From Dehalococcoidales bacterium (GTDB lineage Bacteria; Chloroflexota; Dehalococcoidia; Dehalococcoidales; UBA3254), in NCBI GenBank assembly GCA_016926695.1, contig JAFGOB010000151.1, positions 1 to 11,723 on the forward strand: DNA of 11,723 bases. The letters are read 5' to 3'. This document shows, in pieces, positions 1 through 7,483 of this stretch; within the stretch, counting starts at the first letter, position 1, and every line of letters begins with the position of its first letter. A program made the position numbers and the translations under genes. The notes beneath the pieces are model-generated. The model was not told the origin of the DNA, ran no database searches, and saw only the letters and a program-made list of their open reading frames with translations.

Positions 1-56
1 ATTACTGAATATCTGTTTTCCAGTTTAAGTGGCTCTCACCTCCGGAAGGATGGTTC

Positions 57-99
57 CCGCAGTTCCGGAACATTGGCTCTATACTAAGCGGAACTGCGG
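57..99. repeat. 11-bp perfect inverted repeat (hairpin)
   Basis: The arms CCGCAGTTCCG (57-67) and CGGAACTGCGG (89-99) are exact reverse complements separated by 21 nt. No T-run follows, so a classical intrinsic terminator is not supported. It may be the end structure of a gene lying upstream of the window, or a regulatory hairpin in the leader of the oxidoreductase gene that starts at 161. The hexamer GGCTCT occurs three times around it (31-36, 75-80, 98-103). Confidence 0.5.
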
Positions 100-160
100 C
101 TCTCTCAGACCGGTGTAGACATCACCTCTGGAATACAGAAAATAGAGAAAAATAGTAAAT

Positions 161-1138
161 ATGAAAGCAATCGTGTGTACAAAATATGGATTCCCAAAAA
201 CCATTCAACTGAAAGAGGTGGAAAAACCTGTGCCAGGAGATGACGAAGTACTTATAGAGAACCATTCCTCTTGCGTAAATTTCAATAACAGAATTCTTAT
301 CAGCGGTAAATTTCTGCCAATTCGCTTTATTATGGGCAACCGGCTAATGTCCGAATCCCGCATACCCGGTACAAACCTGGCTGGCCGGGTGGAAGCGGTG
401 GGGAAAAATGTAAAGCGCTTCGAACCTGGTGATCAAGTATTTGGTGATCTGTTTGGGAAAGGACAGGGATGTTTCGCTGAATATGTTTGTTCACCGGAAG
501 AAAGTATTGCACTGAAGCCGGCGAACCTATCCTATGAAGAAGCAGCAACATTGCCGGAGTCGGGGCTTGTGGCTTTACGCGGTTTACGGGACTACGGGCA
601 GATCAAGGAAGGCCAGAAGGTTTTAATTTATAGTGCTTCCGGCGGTATCGGGACAATAGCAATACAGATAGCGAAATATTATAAGACAGAGGTGACCGCC
701 GTATGTAGTGCTCGGAGCGCCGACATGGTACGTTCTTTGGGTGCCGATTATGTTATTGATTATACAAGAGAAGACTACACCGAAAGTAAAAAACAATATG
801 ACGTGATTTTCGCTATCAGGTATACACGCTCGATTTTTGCGATTAAGCGTGCCTTGCGGCCCGGAGGGATTTATGTCAGCACTGCCGGGTCTTCAGTATC
901 AAGGCTTTTACAGGAATTTATTATCGGGCCGCGTATTTTCCGGGATGAAGAGAAACGTATCGCAATAATAAACCCGGAAATGAAGCCGACAGATATGGAT
1001 TTTCTCAGAGAGCTTGTTGAGCTGGGAAAAATAAGACCGGTTATCGATCGTCGATTCACACTAAAGGAGACCACAGAAGCTTTCAGGTATTATGGAAAAG
1101 GTCATGCCCATGGGAAAGTAGTGATAAACATCAGGTAA
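161..1138 (+). CDS. NAD(P)-dependent zinc-less medium-chain alcohol dehydrogenase / quinone oxidoreductase
   Basis: This 325-residue protein belongs to the medium-chain dehydrogenase/reductase superfamily. The N-terminal GroES-like catalytic domain (about 1-125) has the typical GxxxAGxVEAVGxxVxxFxxGDxVFG stretch at residues 70-95 and FAEYV near 105. The Rossmann fold follows, with the nucleotide-binding motif SASGGIG at 158-164 and the conserved LGADYVIDY at 193-201. The Cys/His ligands of zinc alcohol dehydrogenases are absent, and the length fits the quinone-oxidoreductase-like branch, which reduces quinones, enones or aldehydes with NAD(P)H in the cytoplasm. The true substrate cannot be read from the sequence. 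The ATG at 161 lacks a strong Shine-Dalgarno sequence (only AGAGAAA upstream), but the protein aligns from this Met with the usual MKAIV beginning. The gene is intact, although the DNA immediately downstream is decayed. Confidence 0.88.
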   Translation: MKAIVCTKYGFPKTIQLKEVEKPVPGDDEVLIENHSSCVNFNNRILISGKFLPIRFIMGNRLMSESRIPGTNLAGRVEAVGKNVKRFEPGDQVFGDLFGKGQGCFAEYVCSPEESIALKPANLSYEEAATLPESGLVALRGLRDYGQIKEGQKVLIYSASGGIGTIAIQIAKYYKTEVTAVCSARSADMVRSLGADYVIDYTREDYTESKKQYDVIFAIRYTRSIFAIKRALRPGGIYVSTAGSSVSRLLQEFIIGPRIFRDEEKRIAIINPEMKPTDMDFLRELVELGKIRPVIDRRFTLKETTEAFRYYGKGHAHGKVVINIR

Positions 1139-1259
1139 TACGGGTGTGACCTCTTGTTCGGAATGGTAGGCGGTACTGTTCGGTAGACAGAACTGATACA
1201 TTCGAATTGGCTTTTAGCTTATAAACACCTTGTGTCAGTTTGAATCCCCTCAGCTCCAT
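1131..1259 (-). pseudogene. short ORF of unknown origin, possibly the 5' remnant of a gene
   Basis: A 42-residue minus-strand frame starts at ATG 1259 and ends at TGA 1131, overlapping the 3' end of the oxidoreductase by 8 nt. It lies 16 nt downstream of the stop of the TetR-like remnant on the same strand and has a weak GGG purine stretch before the ATG. The start (MELRGFKLTQGVYKLKA) vaguely resembles the N terminus of flavodiiron/metallo-beta-lactamase-type proteins, but this is only a resemblance. It may be a truncated second gene of a decayed operon, or chance. Confidence 0.2.
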
Positions 1260-1275
1260 ATCCCTGCTGTTCACC

Positions 1276-1503
1276 TTAACACTGCGGTACTTCAAGCAGC
1301 ATTTGTATAAGTTCCAGCATACCGGATTCAAGCTCATCGAAGGTATATGTGCTCTTCCCTCTGAAATATTCGAAAAACTGATCCGCCATGCCATCAACGA
1401 AGAGAGACATATGAAGCTTCATATTATTACCGCAGTTTTTCAACGCGCCTCCCTCAAACAGCTTATCCTTTTCCATTTTGCGAAGTTTTGAAAGAAAAGT
1501 CAT
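1276..1503 (-). pseudogene. TetR/AcrR-like regulator, C-terminal remnant
   Basis: The minus strand from ATG 1503 to TAA 1276 encodes about 75 residues with natural codon use and an all-helical composition. The stretch MSLFVDGMADQFFEYF, followed by FDELESGMLELIQMLLE, looks like the last helices of a TetR-family ligand-binding domain. No helix-turn-helix is encoded upstream: the minus frame stays open to 1839, but its translation there lacks the expected T-x3-IA-x3-G-x-S-x-GT-x-Y-x-YF pattern, and the plus strand looks more coding from about 1492. The gene therefore seems to have lost its DNA-binding half. The family assignment rests on pattern recognition alone. Confidence 0.35.
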
Positions 1504-1710
1504 CTGACAGGTCTGGAGAAGGAAGTGCTGGAAGTCAACCCGGCAAATTATGACATGCGTTATTATAAGGAAAAGATGCTCAGCTTCGGTGGATTGAAGG
1601 GCGTCCAGACAATGGATGAGCTTCCGTTCAAGATTAATCCCTTGATGCTGTTCAAGCTTGGAAAACTGAAAAAGGAGCTTCCTAAATTTTTCAATAACAT
1701 CCCACCCTAA
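1492..1710 (+). pseudogene. unidentified protein, C-terminal fragment
   Basis: The plus frame is open from a TGA at 1489-1491 to TAA 1708-1710, with a possible GTG start at 1525. The roughly 72 residues have natural composition and codon use, with polar and charged residues well spread (for example NYDMRYYKEKMLSFGGLKGV and LMLFKLGKLKKELPKFF). I do not recognise the family. It has no convincing ribosome binding site and sits between other fragments, so it is most likely the tail of a broken gene. It overlaps the minus-strand frame on the other side, and the junction of the two coding-looking stretches is near 1500. Confidence 0.3.
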
Positions 1711-1809
1711 TACATCATGTACCAGGGCCGGGACCAAAGCGTTGCAAAAAAGAGGTCTGTTTTGAATCCTGAGTATCCGAAAGAATAAGCTAAACTTAAA
1801 ACCCTGTAG

Positions 1810-1961
1810 TTTGTTTATGAACTGCAACTTCCAAATCATGAAGGAATCCCTCTTAGGGAGTATTTAAAGACGATTAAAGATTTCAATGAATATTTAGAAA
1901 ATAAAATTATTCGGCAAGAAACTGAAAAATACCATGAACATGATATTCAAGGAGAAAAGGA
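1810..1961 (+). pseudogene. unidentified C-terminal fragment preceding the ferredoxin
   Basis: After a TAG at 1807-1809 the plus frame reads a charged, helical peptide of about 50 residues (including GIPLREYLKTIKDFNEYLEN and QETEKYHEHD) that looks like real coding sequence. It has no start codon, and the frame continues out of phase under the ferredoxin start until TAA 2053-2055. It may be the tail of a gene formerly upstream of the ferredoxin, with its end frameshifted. The family is not recognised. Its last part also carries the ferredoxin's Shine-Dalgarno sequence. Confidence 0.3.
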
Positions 1962-2180
1962 ATGGGACTGCATAATGAAACTAAATATATTAGAGTCGAC
2001 AGGAGCAAATGCCAGGCATGCTGGGAATGTGTTGAATCCTGCCCTAATGATGTAATCGGAAAAATTAGTTTGCCCTTTCACAAGCATGTCCATATTAATA
2101 ATCCAGACCTATGTAAAGGGTGCCTAAAGTGTGTGAAGGCATGCCTGCAAAAAGCGATTATCCCGCTTGAAAAAGTTTAA
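1962..2180 (+). CDS. 8-cysteine dicluster [4Fe-4S] ferredoxin
   Basis: This 72-residue cytoplasmic electron carrier has two CxxCxxCxxxC motifs: C17, C20, C23, C27 (followed by Pro28) and C51, C54, C57, C61. This is the bacterial 2[4Fe-4S] pattern; each cluster normally takes three cysteines from one motif and the last from the other. The start is well supported by AAGGAG at 1949-1954, 7 nt before ATG 1962. The gene lies 23 nt upstream of a small membrane protein gene on the same strand, so the two are probably co-transcribed, perhaps as a soluble donor and a membrane partner. It could pass electrons to or from the nearby tungsten aldehyde oxidoreductase, a ferredoxin-dependent family, but that is inference. 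The second motif is not followed by the usual Pro, having Leu62 instead, and the linker between motifs is slightly long. Confidence 0.88.
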   Translation: MGLHNETKYIRVDRSKCQACWECVESCPNDVIGKISLPFHKHVHINNPDLCKGCLKCVKACLQKAIIPLEKV

Positions 2181-2203
2181 CGGCACAATCAGGAGGACAT
2201 CAA

Positions 2204-2410
2204 ATGAGACGATATATTCCCATCACAATGGCAGGGTTGTTTTTTGCGGCCATAATCACAGGCATAGCAGAGTCACATGTCCATCCGGACAGCTCCGGAA
2301 GCTATACTGTTTTATCAATATTATTTGTCACTCTAACCTTCATTCACGTCATGCTAAACAGGAAAGCATTTGTGAGGTATTTTCTAGATAAGACCCCAAA
2401 ATCAGGATAA
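2204..2410 (+). CDS. small two-helix membrane protein, DUF4405-like
   Basis: The product is 68 residues. Two hydrophobic segments are visible, about 5-22 and 34-51, joined by a short loop with histidines (H25, H27). The second helix ends in FIHVMLNRKAF, which resembles the His-containing end of DUF4405/cytochrome b-like small membrane proteins; H48 could be a haem or metal ligand. AGGAGG at 2191-2196 lies 7 nt before ATG 2204, an excellent ribosome binding site. It follows the ferredoxin by 23 nt, suggesting a two-gene operon in which it anchors or receives electrons at the membrane. Full DUF4405 proteins are usually longer with more helices, so this is either a half-size version or another family. 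Function unknown. Confidence 0.72.
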   Translation: MRRYIPITMAGLFFAAIITGIAESHVHPDSSGSYTVLSILFVTLTFIHVMLNRKAFVRYFLDKTPKSG

Positions 2411-2415
2411 ACGTT

Positions 2416-2443
2416 GTGTGTCCTTTCCCTGGAATTGACACAC
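2416..2443 (+). terminator. weak hairpin after the ferredoxin/membrane protein pair
   Basis: GTGTGTC (2416-2422) pairs with GACACAC (2437-2443) around a 14-nt loop, starting 5 nt past the stop of the small membrane protein. There is no U-tract, so it is at best a weak or factor-dependent end signal. Confidence 0.25.
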
Positions 2444-2554
2444 CATAGGCTGGAGTTTCCATGGTTCAGAATATCCGGGTAAACAGATGAATTGGTAATG
2501 GGCTCGAACCTGCCAGCTTTCCGGCATCATACGGATACACGGGAACGGTTCGGG

Positions 2555-2865
2555 TCATTGCAGTGCAGCGGGAGGTGTCCCAACATCAATTGTAACCACA
2601 ATGTGCCCGTCGTCAAAGTATTGGTCGGAGGCGAGAACCCATAATAACCCGTTCCAGTAATAGACACACTCATGCGAATCAGCAGGACCGAATGCGATTG
2701 TGAGGCTGTTTATGCCGGCGCCGTTGTCTAGGCAGACGAGGTTGTAAGGGTATTTCGGACAAAGATTGATCAGTTCGTGAAAAAATGTTTTGTTTTTTTC
2801 TCATTATCCTTGTCGTAGACCCGGAGCTTTCTTCTTGTCCTTGATCTGTTATAAAATGGAACCAT
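2555..2865 (-). pseudogene. frameshifted remnant of an unknown protein
   Basis: Two minus-strand frames join into one plausible protein. From ATG 2865 a first frame reads about 27 residues (including KLRVYDKDNEKKTKHFF). Near a run of six T on the minus strand (2785-2780) the reading moves to a second frame (HELINLCPKYPYNLVCL and on to YYWNGLLWVLASDQYFDDG), which ends at TGA 2557-2555. The second part has natural composition and codon use for about 75 residues. No family is recognised. The remnant lies antisense across the region just upstream of the aldehyde oxidoreductase, which argues against the longest possible start for that gene. It could be a decayed gene or one with a sequencing error in the homopolymer. 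Confidence 0.4.
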
Positions 2866-2906
2866 CCTTAACGGTTGATCGAATAGCAGCGAAAATTATT
2901 AGAGTA

Positions 2907-4847
2907 ATGATTACGATGAGTGAGTTTGGTTACGCGGGCGAGATACTAAGAGTCGATCTTTCAAGAGGGAGCGTCAGCCGTTTAAAGACGGCTGAATACG
3001 CGGATCGCTTCCTGGGTGGAAGGGGCATGGCCTTGAAGATCTACTGGGATGAAGTAAAGAGGGAGGTCAGGGCCTTTGACCCGGAGAATCCCTTTATCTG
3101 TATCACCGGTCCGCTGGCGGGATTTCTGCGCTTTTCAGGCTGCCGCTGGCAGGTCTGCGGGAAATCAGCGGAAATAGAACCGGAGTCGTTTACCTACGGC
3201 AACCTGGGAGGAAGCTGGGGCTCATGGCTGAAGTACGCCGGCTATGACGGGCTGGTAGTGACGGGGAGGGCGGAAAAGCCGGTTTATATATACATTGGTG
3301 AGAGTGGAACAGTGGAGATCAGGAATGCCTCTCATCTGTGGGGAAAGACCGCGGTGGAAGCGAGGAATATGCTCCAGTCCGAACTCGGACAGGATGCCAG
3401 GGTCCTGGATATCGGTCCCGGCGGTGAGAACATGGTGACTTTTTCCACGGTGCTGGCGGCGGAGAATGCCTCCGGCTCCGGGGGGTTCGGGGCTGTGATG
3501 GGTTCGAAGATGCTTAAAGCGGTAGCGGTAAAGGCCGGTCAGAAAAAGAGACCGGCGGCCGCCGATCCGCAGAGGCTTCAGGAGATGGCCGACCTGGTGT
3601 ATAAATTGAGGAAGGCCAATTTCGAGGACTACGGTCATGTATTGCCCTTGAAAATCGATTTTGTGGCCTGCTACGGCTGCATCAGCGGCTGTACGCGGGG
3701 GATGTATACCCACAGCGATGGCCAGAGGTATAAGTCTTTTTGCCAGGCATCAGGCGTATATATGGGACCGGCCATGAAATATTACCAGGGAAAGGGAGAG
3801 GAGGCCAATCTCCTGGCAGGCAGGCTGTGCGACAACTACGGTCTGGATACCGCTGTGCTGGCCCCCATGATTACCTGGATAAGCCAGTGCTACCAGGCTG
3901 GCATATTAACAGAAAAAGAGACCGGATTGCCGCTTTCGAAAATAGGCAGTGTTGAATTTATTGAGACGTTATTCAGAAAAATCTGCTACAGGGAGGGTTT
4001 CGGGGATGTACTGGCCGGGGGGACTATCCGGGCGTCGGACTCTGTAGGCAGAGGTTCAAAGGAGTTAATCCGGACAGCCGGTATTATGACCAGGGGCAGT
4101 GAGACCAAGGACCACGATCCCAGGCTGATACTGGCCAATGCCCTGATTTTTGCCACCGAGCCTCGCAGGTCGGTTTACCTGATACATTCGGCATCCATAC
4201 CGCTGGGCAGGTGGTTCAATCATCGCAAGGGCTGGCAGGATGCCCACATCACTACCGACACTTTCCAAAAAATAGCCCGCAAGTTCTGGGGGAGCGATGA
4301 AGCCGGGGATTTCAGTACCTACGAGGGGAAGGCCCTGGCCACGGTTAATATACAGAACTACGGTTATATCAAGGAAAGTCTGATCTTGTGCGATCTGGCC
4401 TGGCCGATATTACCCGTTAACCCGCCGGATGACAGCATAGGGCCTTTCACACTGGAAGGCCGGATCCTTTCCGCTATTACCGGGGAAGAGTTCAATGAAG
4501 ACCGGCTGAACTTGACGGGCGAGCGTATCAATAACCTTCACCGGGCGGTGTTGATGAGACAGGGGTGGGGAGGCAGGAAGGGAGACTCAATAATGGAATA
4601 CCTTTATGAAGAGCCCCTGGGTTCTGTCTTTTTCAATCCGGATTGCCTGGTGCCGGGCAAAGGCGGCGAGCCGGAGCAAAGGAAAACGGCTGTGATAGAA
4701 AGAGATGCCTTCGAACGGCTCAAGAATGAGTATTACAGCCTGCGCGGCTGGGATGTTGAGAGCGGTTACCAGACCAGGGGAAAAATGGAGGAACTTGGTC
4801 TGGCCGATATTGCCGGGGAGCTTGAGGAGAGGGGGCTGGTAAAATAG
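2907..4847 (+). CDS. tungsten-containing aldehyde:ferredoxin oxidoreductase (AOR family)
   Basis: The product is about 646 residues, normal for AOR enzymes, which oxidise aldehydes to acids (or reduce acids) with ferredoxin using a tungsto-bispyranopterin and a [4Fe-4S] cluster. Visible are the N-terminal GYAGEILRVDLSRG signature, GGRGMALKIYW near residues 37-47, and the cluster motif CxxCxxxC at C255, C258, C262 with the distal fourth Cys at C495 (LILCDLAWP). A DHDPR motif at 402-406 belongs to the pterin-binding middle domain, and the C-terminal LRGWDVESGYQTRGKMEELGL is the typical family end. The frame is open back to 2790, but family alignment starts near ATG 2907 or 2916, and the longer form would read through the antisense remnant. 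No strong Shine-Dalgarno sequence precedes either. It is not in an evident operon with a dedicated ferredoxin, although one lies 0.7 kb upstream. The real substrate is unknown. Confidence 0.9.
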   Translation: MITMSEFGYAGEILRVDLSRGSVSRLKTAEYADRFLGGRGMALKIYWDEVKREVRAFDPENPFICITGPLAGFLRFSGCRWQVCGKSAEIEPESFTYGNLGGSWGSWLKYAGYDGLVVTGRAEKPVYIYIGESGTVEIRNASHLWGKTAVEARNMLQSELGQDARVLDIGPGGENMVTFSTVLAAENASGSGGFGAVMGSKMLKAVAVKAGQKKRPAAADPQRLQEMADLVYKLRKANFEDYGHVLPLKIDFVACYGCISGCTRGMYTHSDGQRYKSFCQASGVYMGPAMKYYQGKGEEANLLAGRLCDNYGLDTAVLAPMITWISQCYQAGILTEKETGLPLSKIGSVEFIETLFRKICYREGFGDVLAGGTIRASDSVGRGSKELIRTAGIMTRGSETKDHDPRLILANALIFATEPRRSVYLIHSASIPLGRWFNHRKGWQDAHITTDTFQKIARKFWGSDEAGDFSTYEGKALATVNIQNYGYIKESLILCDLAWPILPVNPPDDSIGPFTLEGRILSAITGEEFNEDRLNLTGERINNLHRAVLMRQGWGGRKGDSIMEYLYEEPLGSVFFNPDCLVPGKGGEPEQRKTAVIERDAFERLKNEYYSLRGWDVESGYQTRGKMEELGLADIAGELEERGLVK

Positions 4848-4962
4848 TCTATCCGGCTGGTAGAGAAGATACAATAAATAACAGGGAAATGGATTGCCTT
4901 CCGGAGCAAGTTAACATAAAAGGGATCGACAAAGGCATAGTGTGTCATTTAAAGGAGAAAGT

Positions 4963-5964
4963 ATGTCGGAGATAAGGCAGGACCCGACCACCAAGGAATG
5001 GGTCATCATCGCGACGGAAAGGCGGAAAAGGCCCTCTGACTTTATCCACCGGTCATCACGGGATGAAAAACCGTCTTACATCAGCTCCTGTCCCTTCTGT
5101 CCCGGTAACGAAGATCAGACCACTCCGGCCATTTATACCGCTGCCGGTCCGGATGGAAGTCCGTGGCAGGTGAGAGTTGTTCCAAACAAGTATCCGGCGC
5201 TGACTCCCGAAGGGGATACATCAAGGCGTGTCGAGCGCGGATGTTTCCTGAGCATGCAGGGTACCGGATTTCATGAAGTTATCGTGGAGACTCCGCTGCA
5301 CAATAAGCCCCTGGCGTTGATGAACGATTACGAGGTGTCGCAGGTGCTGCTGGCATACCGGCAAAGGTACCTGGACCTGTCAGCCGATCCTGATATCAAA
5401 TCGATCATAATATTCAAAAACCACGGCCCGGGGGCAGGCACCTCGCTTGAGCATCCCCATTCACAGCTTGTGGCGACGCCGGTTGTCCCCAGGCATATGA
5501 GAATGCAGTACGAGGTAGCAATAAGCTATTTTGATGATAACGGCACTTGCCTGTATAACGATATAATGATGCGTGAGCTGGCAGCGGGCGAACGTATAGT
5601 GATGGAGACAGATGAATACGTTATATTTCATCCTTTCGCTTCACACCGTCCGTTCGAGACGTGGCTGATGCCACGGGCCAACCAGACCAGCTTCAGCCAG
5701 GCTTCACCTGAAGATATCCATGACCTGGCTAAAGTCCTGCGCCTGTACCTGTTGAAGCTGTACCGGGGCCTGGATAATCCCGATTTCAACCTGGTCATTG
5801 ACAGTGCTCCGGTGGGCGAGGGCCACACCGATTTTTACCAGTGGCATGTGAGGATTATTCCCCGCATAACCGAAGCCGCCGGCTTCGAAATAGGCTCGGG
5901 TATTTATATCAATACAGCGCTGCCGGAGGAAACTGCCGCTTTTATACGAGATTTGACCGTTTAG
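4963..5964 (+). CDS. galT: galactose-1-phosphate uridylyltransferase (HIT superfamily)
   Basis: The product is 333 residues. GalT swaps UMP between UDP-glucose and galactose-1-phosphate in the Leloir pathway. Visible are the N-terminal DPTTKEWVIIATERRKRP signature, the zinc pair C43-x2-C46 (CPFCPGNE), the NHGPGAGTSLEHPHSQ block with zinc-ligand-type H164 and nucleophile-type H166, and the second HIT-like half ending in YQWHVRIIPR near 292-301. AAAGGAG at 4951-4957, 5 nt before ATG 4963, decides the start; the frame is open to a GTG at 4942, but that would put the ribosome site inside the gene. It lies 115 nt after the aldehyde oxidoreductase and about 210 nt before a trehalose synthase-like gene, which fits a role in supplying UDP-hexose. 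This shorter bacterial type may also act on other sugar phosphates. Confidence 0.92.
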   Translation: MSEIRQDPTTKEWVIIATERRKRPSDFIHRSSRDEKPSYISSCPFCPGNEDQTTPAIYTAAGPDGSPWQVRVVPNKYPALTPEGDTSRRVERGCFLSMQGTGFHEVIVETPLHNKPLALMNDYEVSQVLLAYRQRYLDLSADPDIKSIIIFKNHGPGAGTSLEHPHSQLVATPVVPRHMRMQYEVAISYFDDNGTCLYNDIMMRELAAGERIVMETDEYVIFHPFASHRPFETWLMPRANQTSFSQASPEDIHDLAKVLRLYLLKLYRGLDNPDFNLVIDSAPVGEGHTDFYQWHVRIIPRITEAAGFEIGSGIYINTALPEETAAFIRDLTV

Positions 5965-6024
5965 GCGAGTGCAGCGCCAGGTAATTGAGTTTACAGTTTT
6001 CAATGTGTTTTTAAGTTCAAAATC

Positions 6025-6100
6025 TTGTAAAGCCAGATATGAGACACTACACCAGTACTTAATTGGGAAGTTGCCTTTACAAACGAGTGCAGGCTCGTTT
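6025..6100 (+). promoter_or_regulatory. two overlapping hairpins in the leader of the glycosyltransferase gene
   Basis: TTGTAAAG (6025-6032) pairs with CTTTACAA (6075-6082). AAACGAG (6081-6087) pairs with CTCGTTT (6094-6100) across a 6-nt loop. The two structures share bases 6081-6082, so full pairing of one limits the other. They sit in the 208-nt gap between galT and the next gene. The second hairpin is followed by only TTT within its own arm, so as a terminator it would be weak. Regulatory meaning is inference. Confidence 0.3.
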
Positions 6101-6172
6101 AAGCTGGATGTATGTTTAGTAATTATTGCAACTAAGTACCAGTCTGCCTGCGGATTATTTCAAGGGGGATAT

Positions 6173-7411
6173 ATGGAAGATAAAAGCCAATTCAGGACGA
6201 TTCAAATAGGAGATTATGAGCCTTTCGTCGGCGGTGAAACGATCGAAAGGATTATCTCAAAAGCCAAACCGCTTCACGACCTGCATGTCACCAATATCAA
6301 TTCCACTTACTACGGCGGCGGCGTGGCACAGCTTCTTTCTTCATTAACTCTCCTGATGAACAGCCTGGACATACAGACAGGTTGGAGGGCCATTCACGGG
6401 CCTCCGGATTTCTTTTCCATCACCAAGAAGATGCATAATGCGCTTCAGGGCGGAGCGATTAATCTCAGTGAACGGAAAAAAGAGCTTTATGAAGAGGTGG
6501 TATTTGAAAACTCTATTCGCAACCATCTCGATCATGATTTCATCATAGTCCACGATCCGCAGCCGCTGCCCATGATAAACCATTACCGCAAAAAGTCACC
6601 CTGGATCTGGCGCTGCCATGTTGACCTGTCTTACCCCAATCCTGAGCTATGGGACTACCTGTCGGGCTTTATCACGAAATACGATGCCATGATACTGAGC
6701 AGCGAAGACTATGCCCAGGAGATCTCCACGCCGCAGGTGTTTTTCATGCCCGCTATCGATCCTTTCTCCATTGTTAACCGCGAATTGAGCGAGCATGAGA
6801 TAAATGACCGCCTGGAACATTATAATATTCCCACGGACCTTCCCCTGGTGGCGCAGATATCCCGCTTTGACCGCTGGAAAGACCCCGCGGGGGTGATAAA
6901 AGCCTTTAAAAAGGCCAGGAAAGAGGTTGATTGCACGCTTGTCCTGCTGGGCAACGTGGCTACCGATGATCCGGAGGGGGATGAGGTATACAACTCCCTG
7001 GTGAAAAACAGGGAGGAAAGGATTATTATCCTGAGCGTGCAGGATGGAGCGCTGGTGAATGCCATCCAGCGGCGTGCGGCGGTCGTCCTTCAGAAATCAC
7101 TGCGGGAGGGTTTCGGCCTGACGGTAGCGGAAGCCATGTGGAAAGGGACCCCCGTCATCGGCGGGAATGTGGGAGGCATTCGCTATCAAATCCAGGACGG
7201 AGTAAACGGCTACCTGGTATCTTCGGAAGAGGAAGCTGCTGAAAGGATAGTGCACTTGCTTAAAAACAGGGCGCTGCGCGATCAGATGGGGCGCCTGGCA
7301 AGGGAGTCGGTCAGGAAAAATTTCCTGCTGACGCGTTACCTGGAGCAATATCTTGACCTTTTCGGCTCCTTTGAAGCTGTTTTCCGGCTGATGCGGCATT
7401 GCCGGCACTGA
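6173..7411 (+). CDS. treT: GT4 glycosyltransferase, trehalose synthase (TreT) type
   Basis: The product is 412 residues, matching TreT, a retaining GT-B enzyme that makes trehalose reversibly from a nucleotide-diphosphoglucose and glucose. Visible are the N-terminal NSTYYGGGVAQLLSSL at 43-58, HDPQPLP at 127-133, WIWRCHVDLSYPN at 144-156, the nucleotide-sugar region ISRFDRWKDP at 229-238, and the retaining GT4 E-x7-E motif (E312 to E320, in REGFGLTVAE), followed by the GGNVGGI loop. The open frame extends upstream to 5969, but AAGGGGG at 6162-6168 just before ATG 6173 and the family N terminus fix the start. The upstream galT suggests a shared nucleotide-sugar role. TreT is best known from thermophilic archaea and some bacteria, and related GT4 enzymes (trehalose phosphorylase type) cannot be fully excluded. 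The last few residues (LMRHCRH) are unusual. Confidence 0.85.
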   Translation: MEDKSQFRTIQIGDYEPFVGGETIERIISKAKPLHDLHVTNINSTYYGGGVAQLLSSLTLLMNSLDIQTGWRAIHGPPDFFSITKKMHNALQGGAINLSERKKELYEEVVFENSIRNHLDHDFIIVHDPQPLPMINHYRKKSPWIWRCHVDLSYPNPELWDYLSGFITKYDAMILSSEDYAQEISTPQVFFMPAIDPFSIVNRELSEHEINDRLEHYNIPTDLPLVAQISRFDRWKDPAGVIKAFKKARKEVDCTLVLLGNVATDDPEGDEVYNSLVKNREERIIILSVQDGALVNAIQRRAAVVLQKSLREGFGLTVAEAMWKGTPVIGGNVGGIRYQIQDGVNGYLVSSEEEAAERIVHLLKNRALRDQMGRLARESVRKNFLLTRYLEQYLDLFGSFEAVFRLMRHCRH

Positions 7412-7430
7412 ACGGAGAACAAGGCGGTGC

Positions 7431-7445
7431 AGCCGTCGGACGGCT
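7431..7445. terminator. GC-rich hairpin between convergent genes
   Basis: AGCCGTCGGACGGCT is a near-perfect palindrome (AGCCG-TCGGA-CGGCT as a stem-loop) in the 72-nt gap between two convergent genes. There is no T-run on either side. Its position suggests a bidirectional transcript end, but the stem is short. Confidence 0.3.
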
Positions 7446-7483
7446 TGCCCCTGATATAGGCTCCAATTTGCGGGGGAATAACC

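Noticed and set aside
1276..1839. One 187-residue minus-strand gene
   Set aside because: Only the last 75 residues look regulator-like. The rest lies opposite a better plus-strand frame and shows no helix-turn-helix.
2790..2906. N-terminal extension of the aldehyde oxidoreductase
   Set aside because: The family begins near the GYAGEILRVDL motif, the extra residues have no ribosome site, and they are antisense to a coding-like remnant.
4942..4962. GTG start for galT
   Set aside because: The strong AAAGGAG lies inside this extension and is placed correctly for ATG 4963.
5969..6172. 68-residue N-terminal extension of the glycosyltransferase
   Set aside because: It is not like the family, contains the hairpin leader, and a ribosome site precedes ATG 6173.
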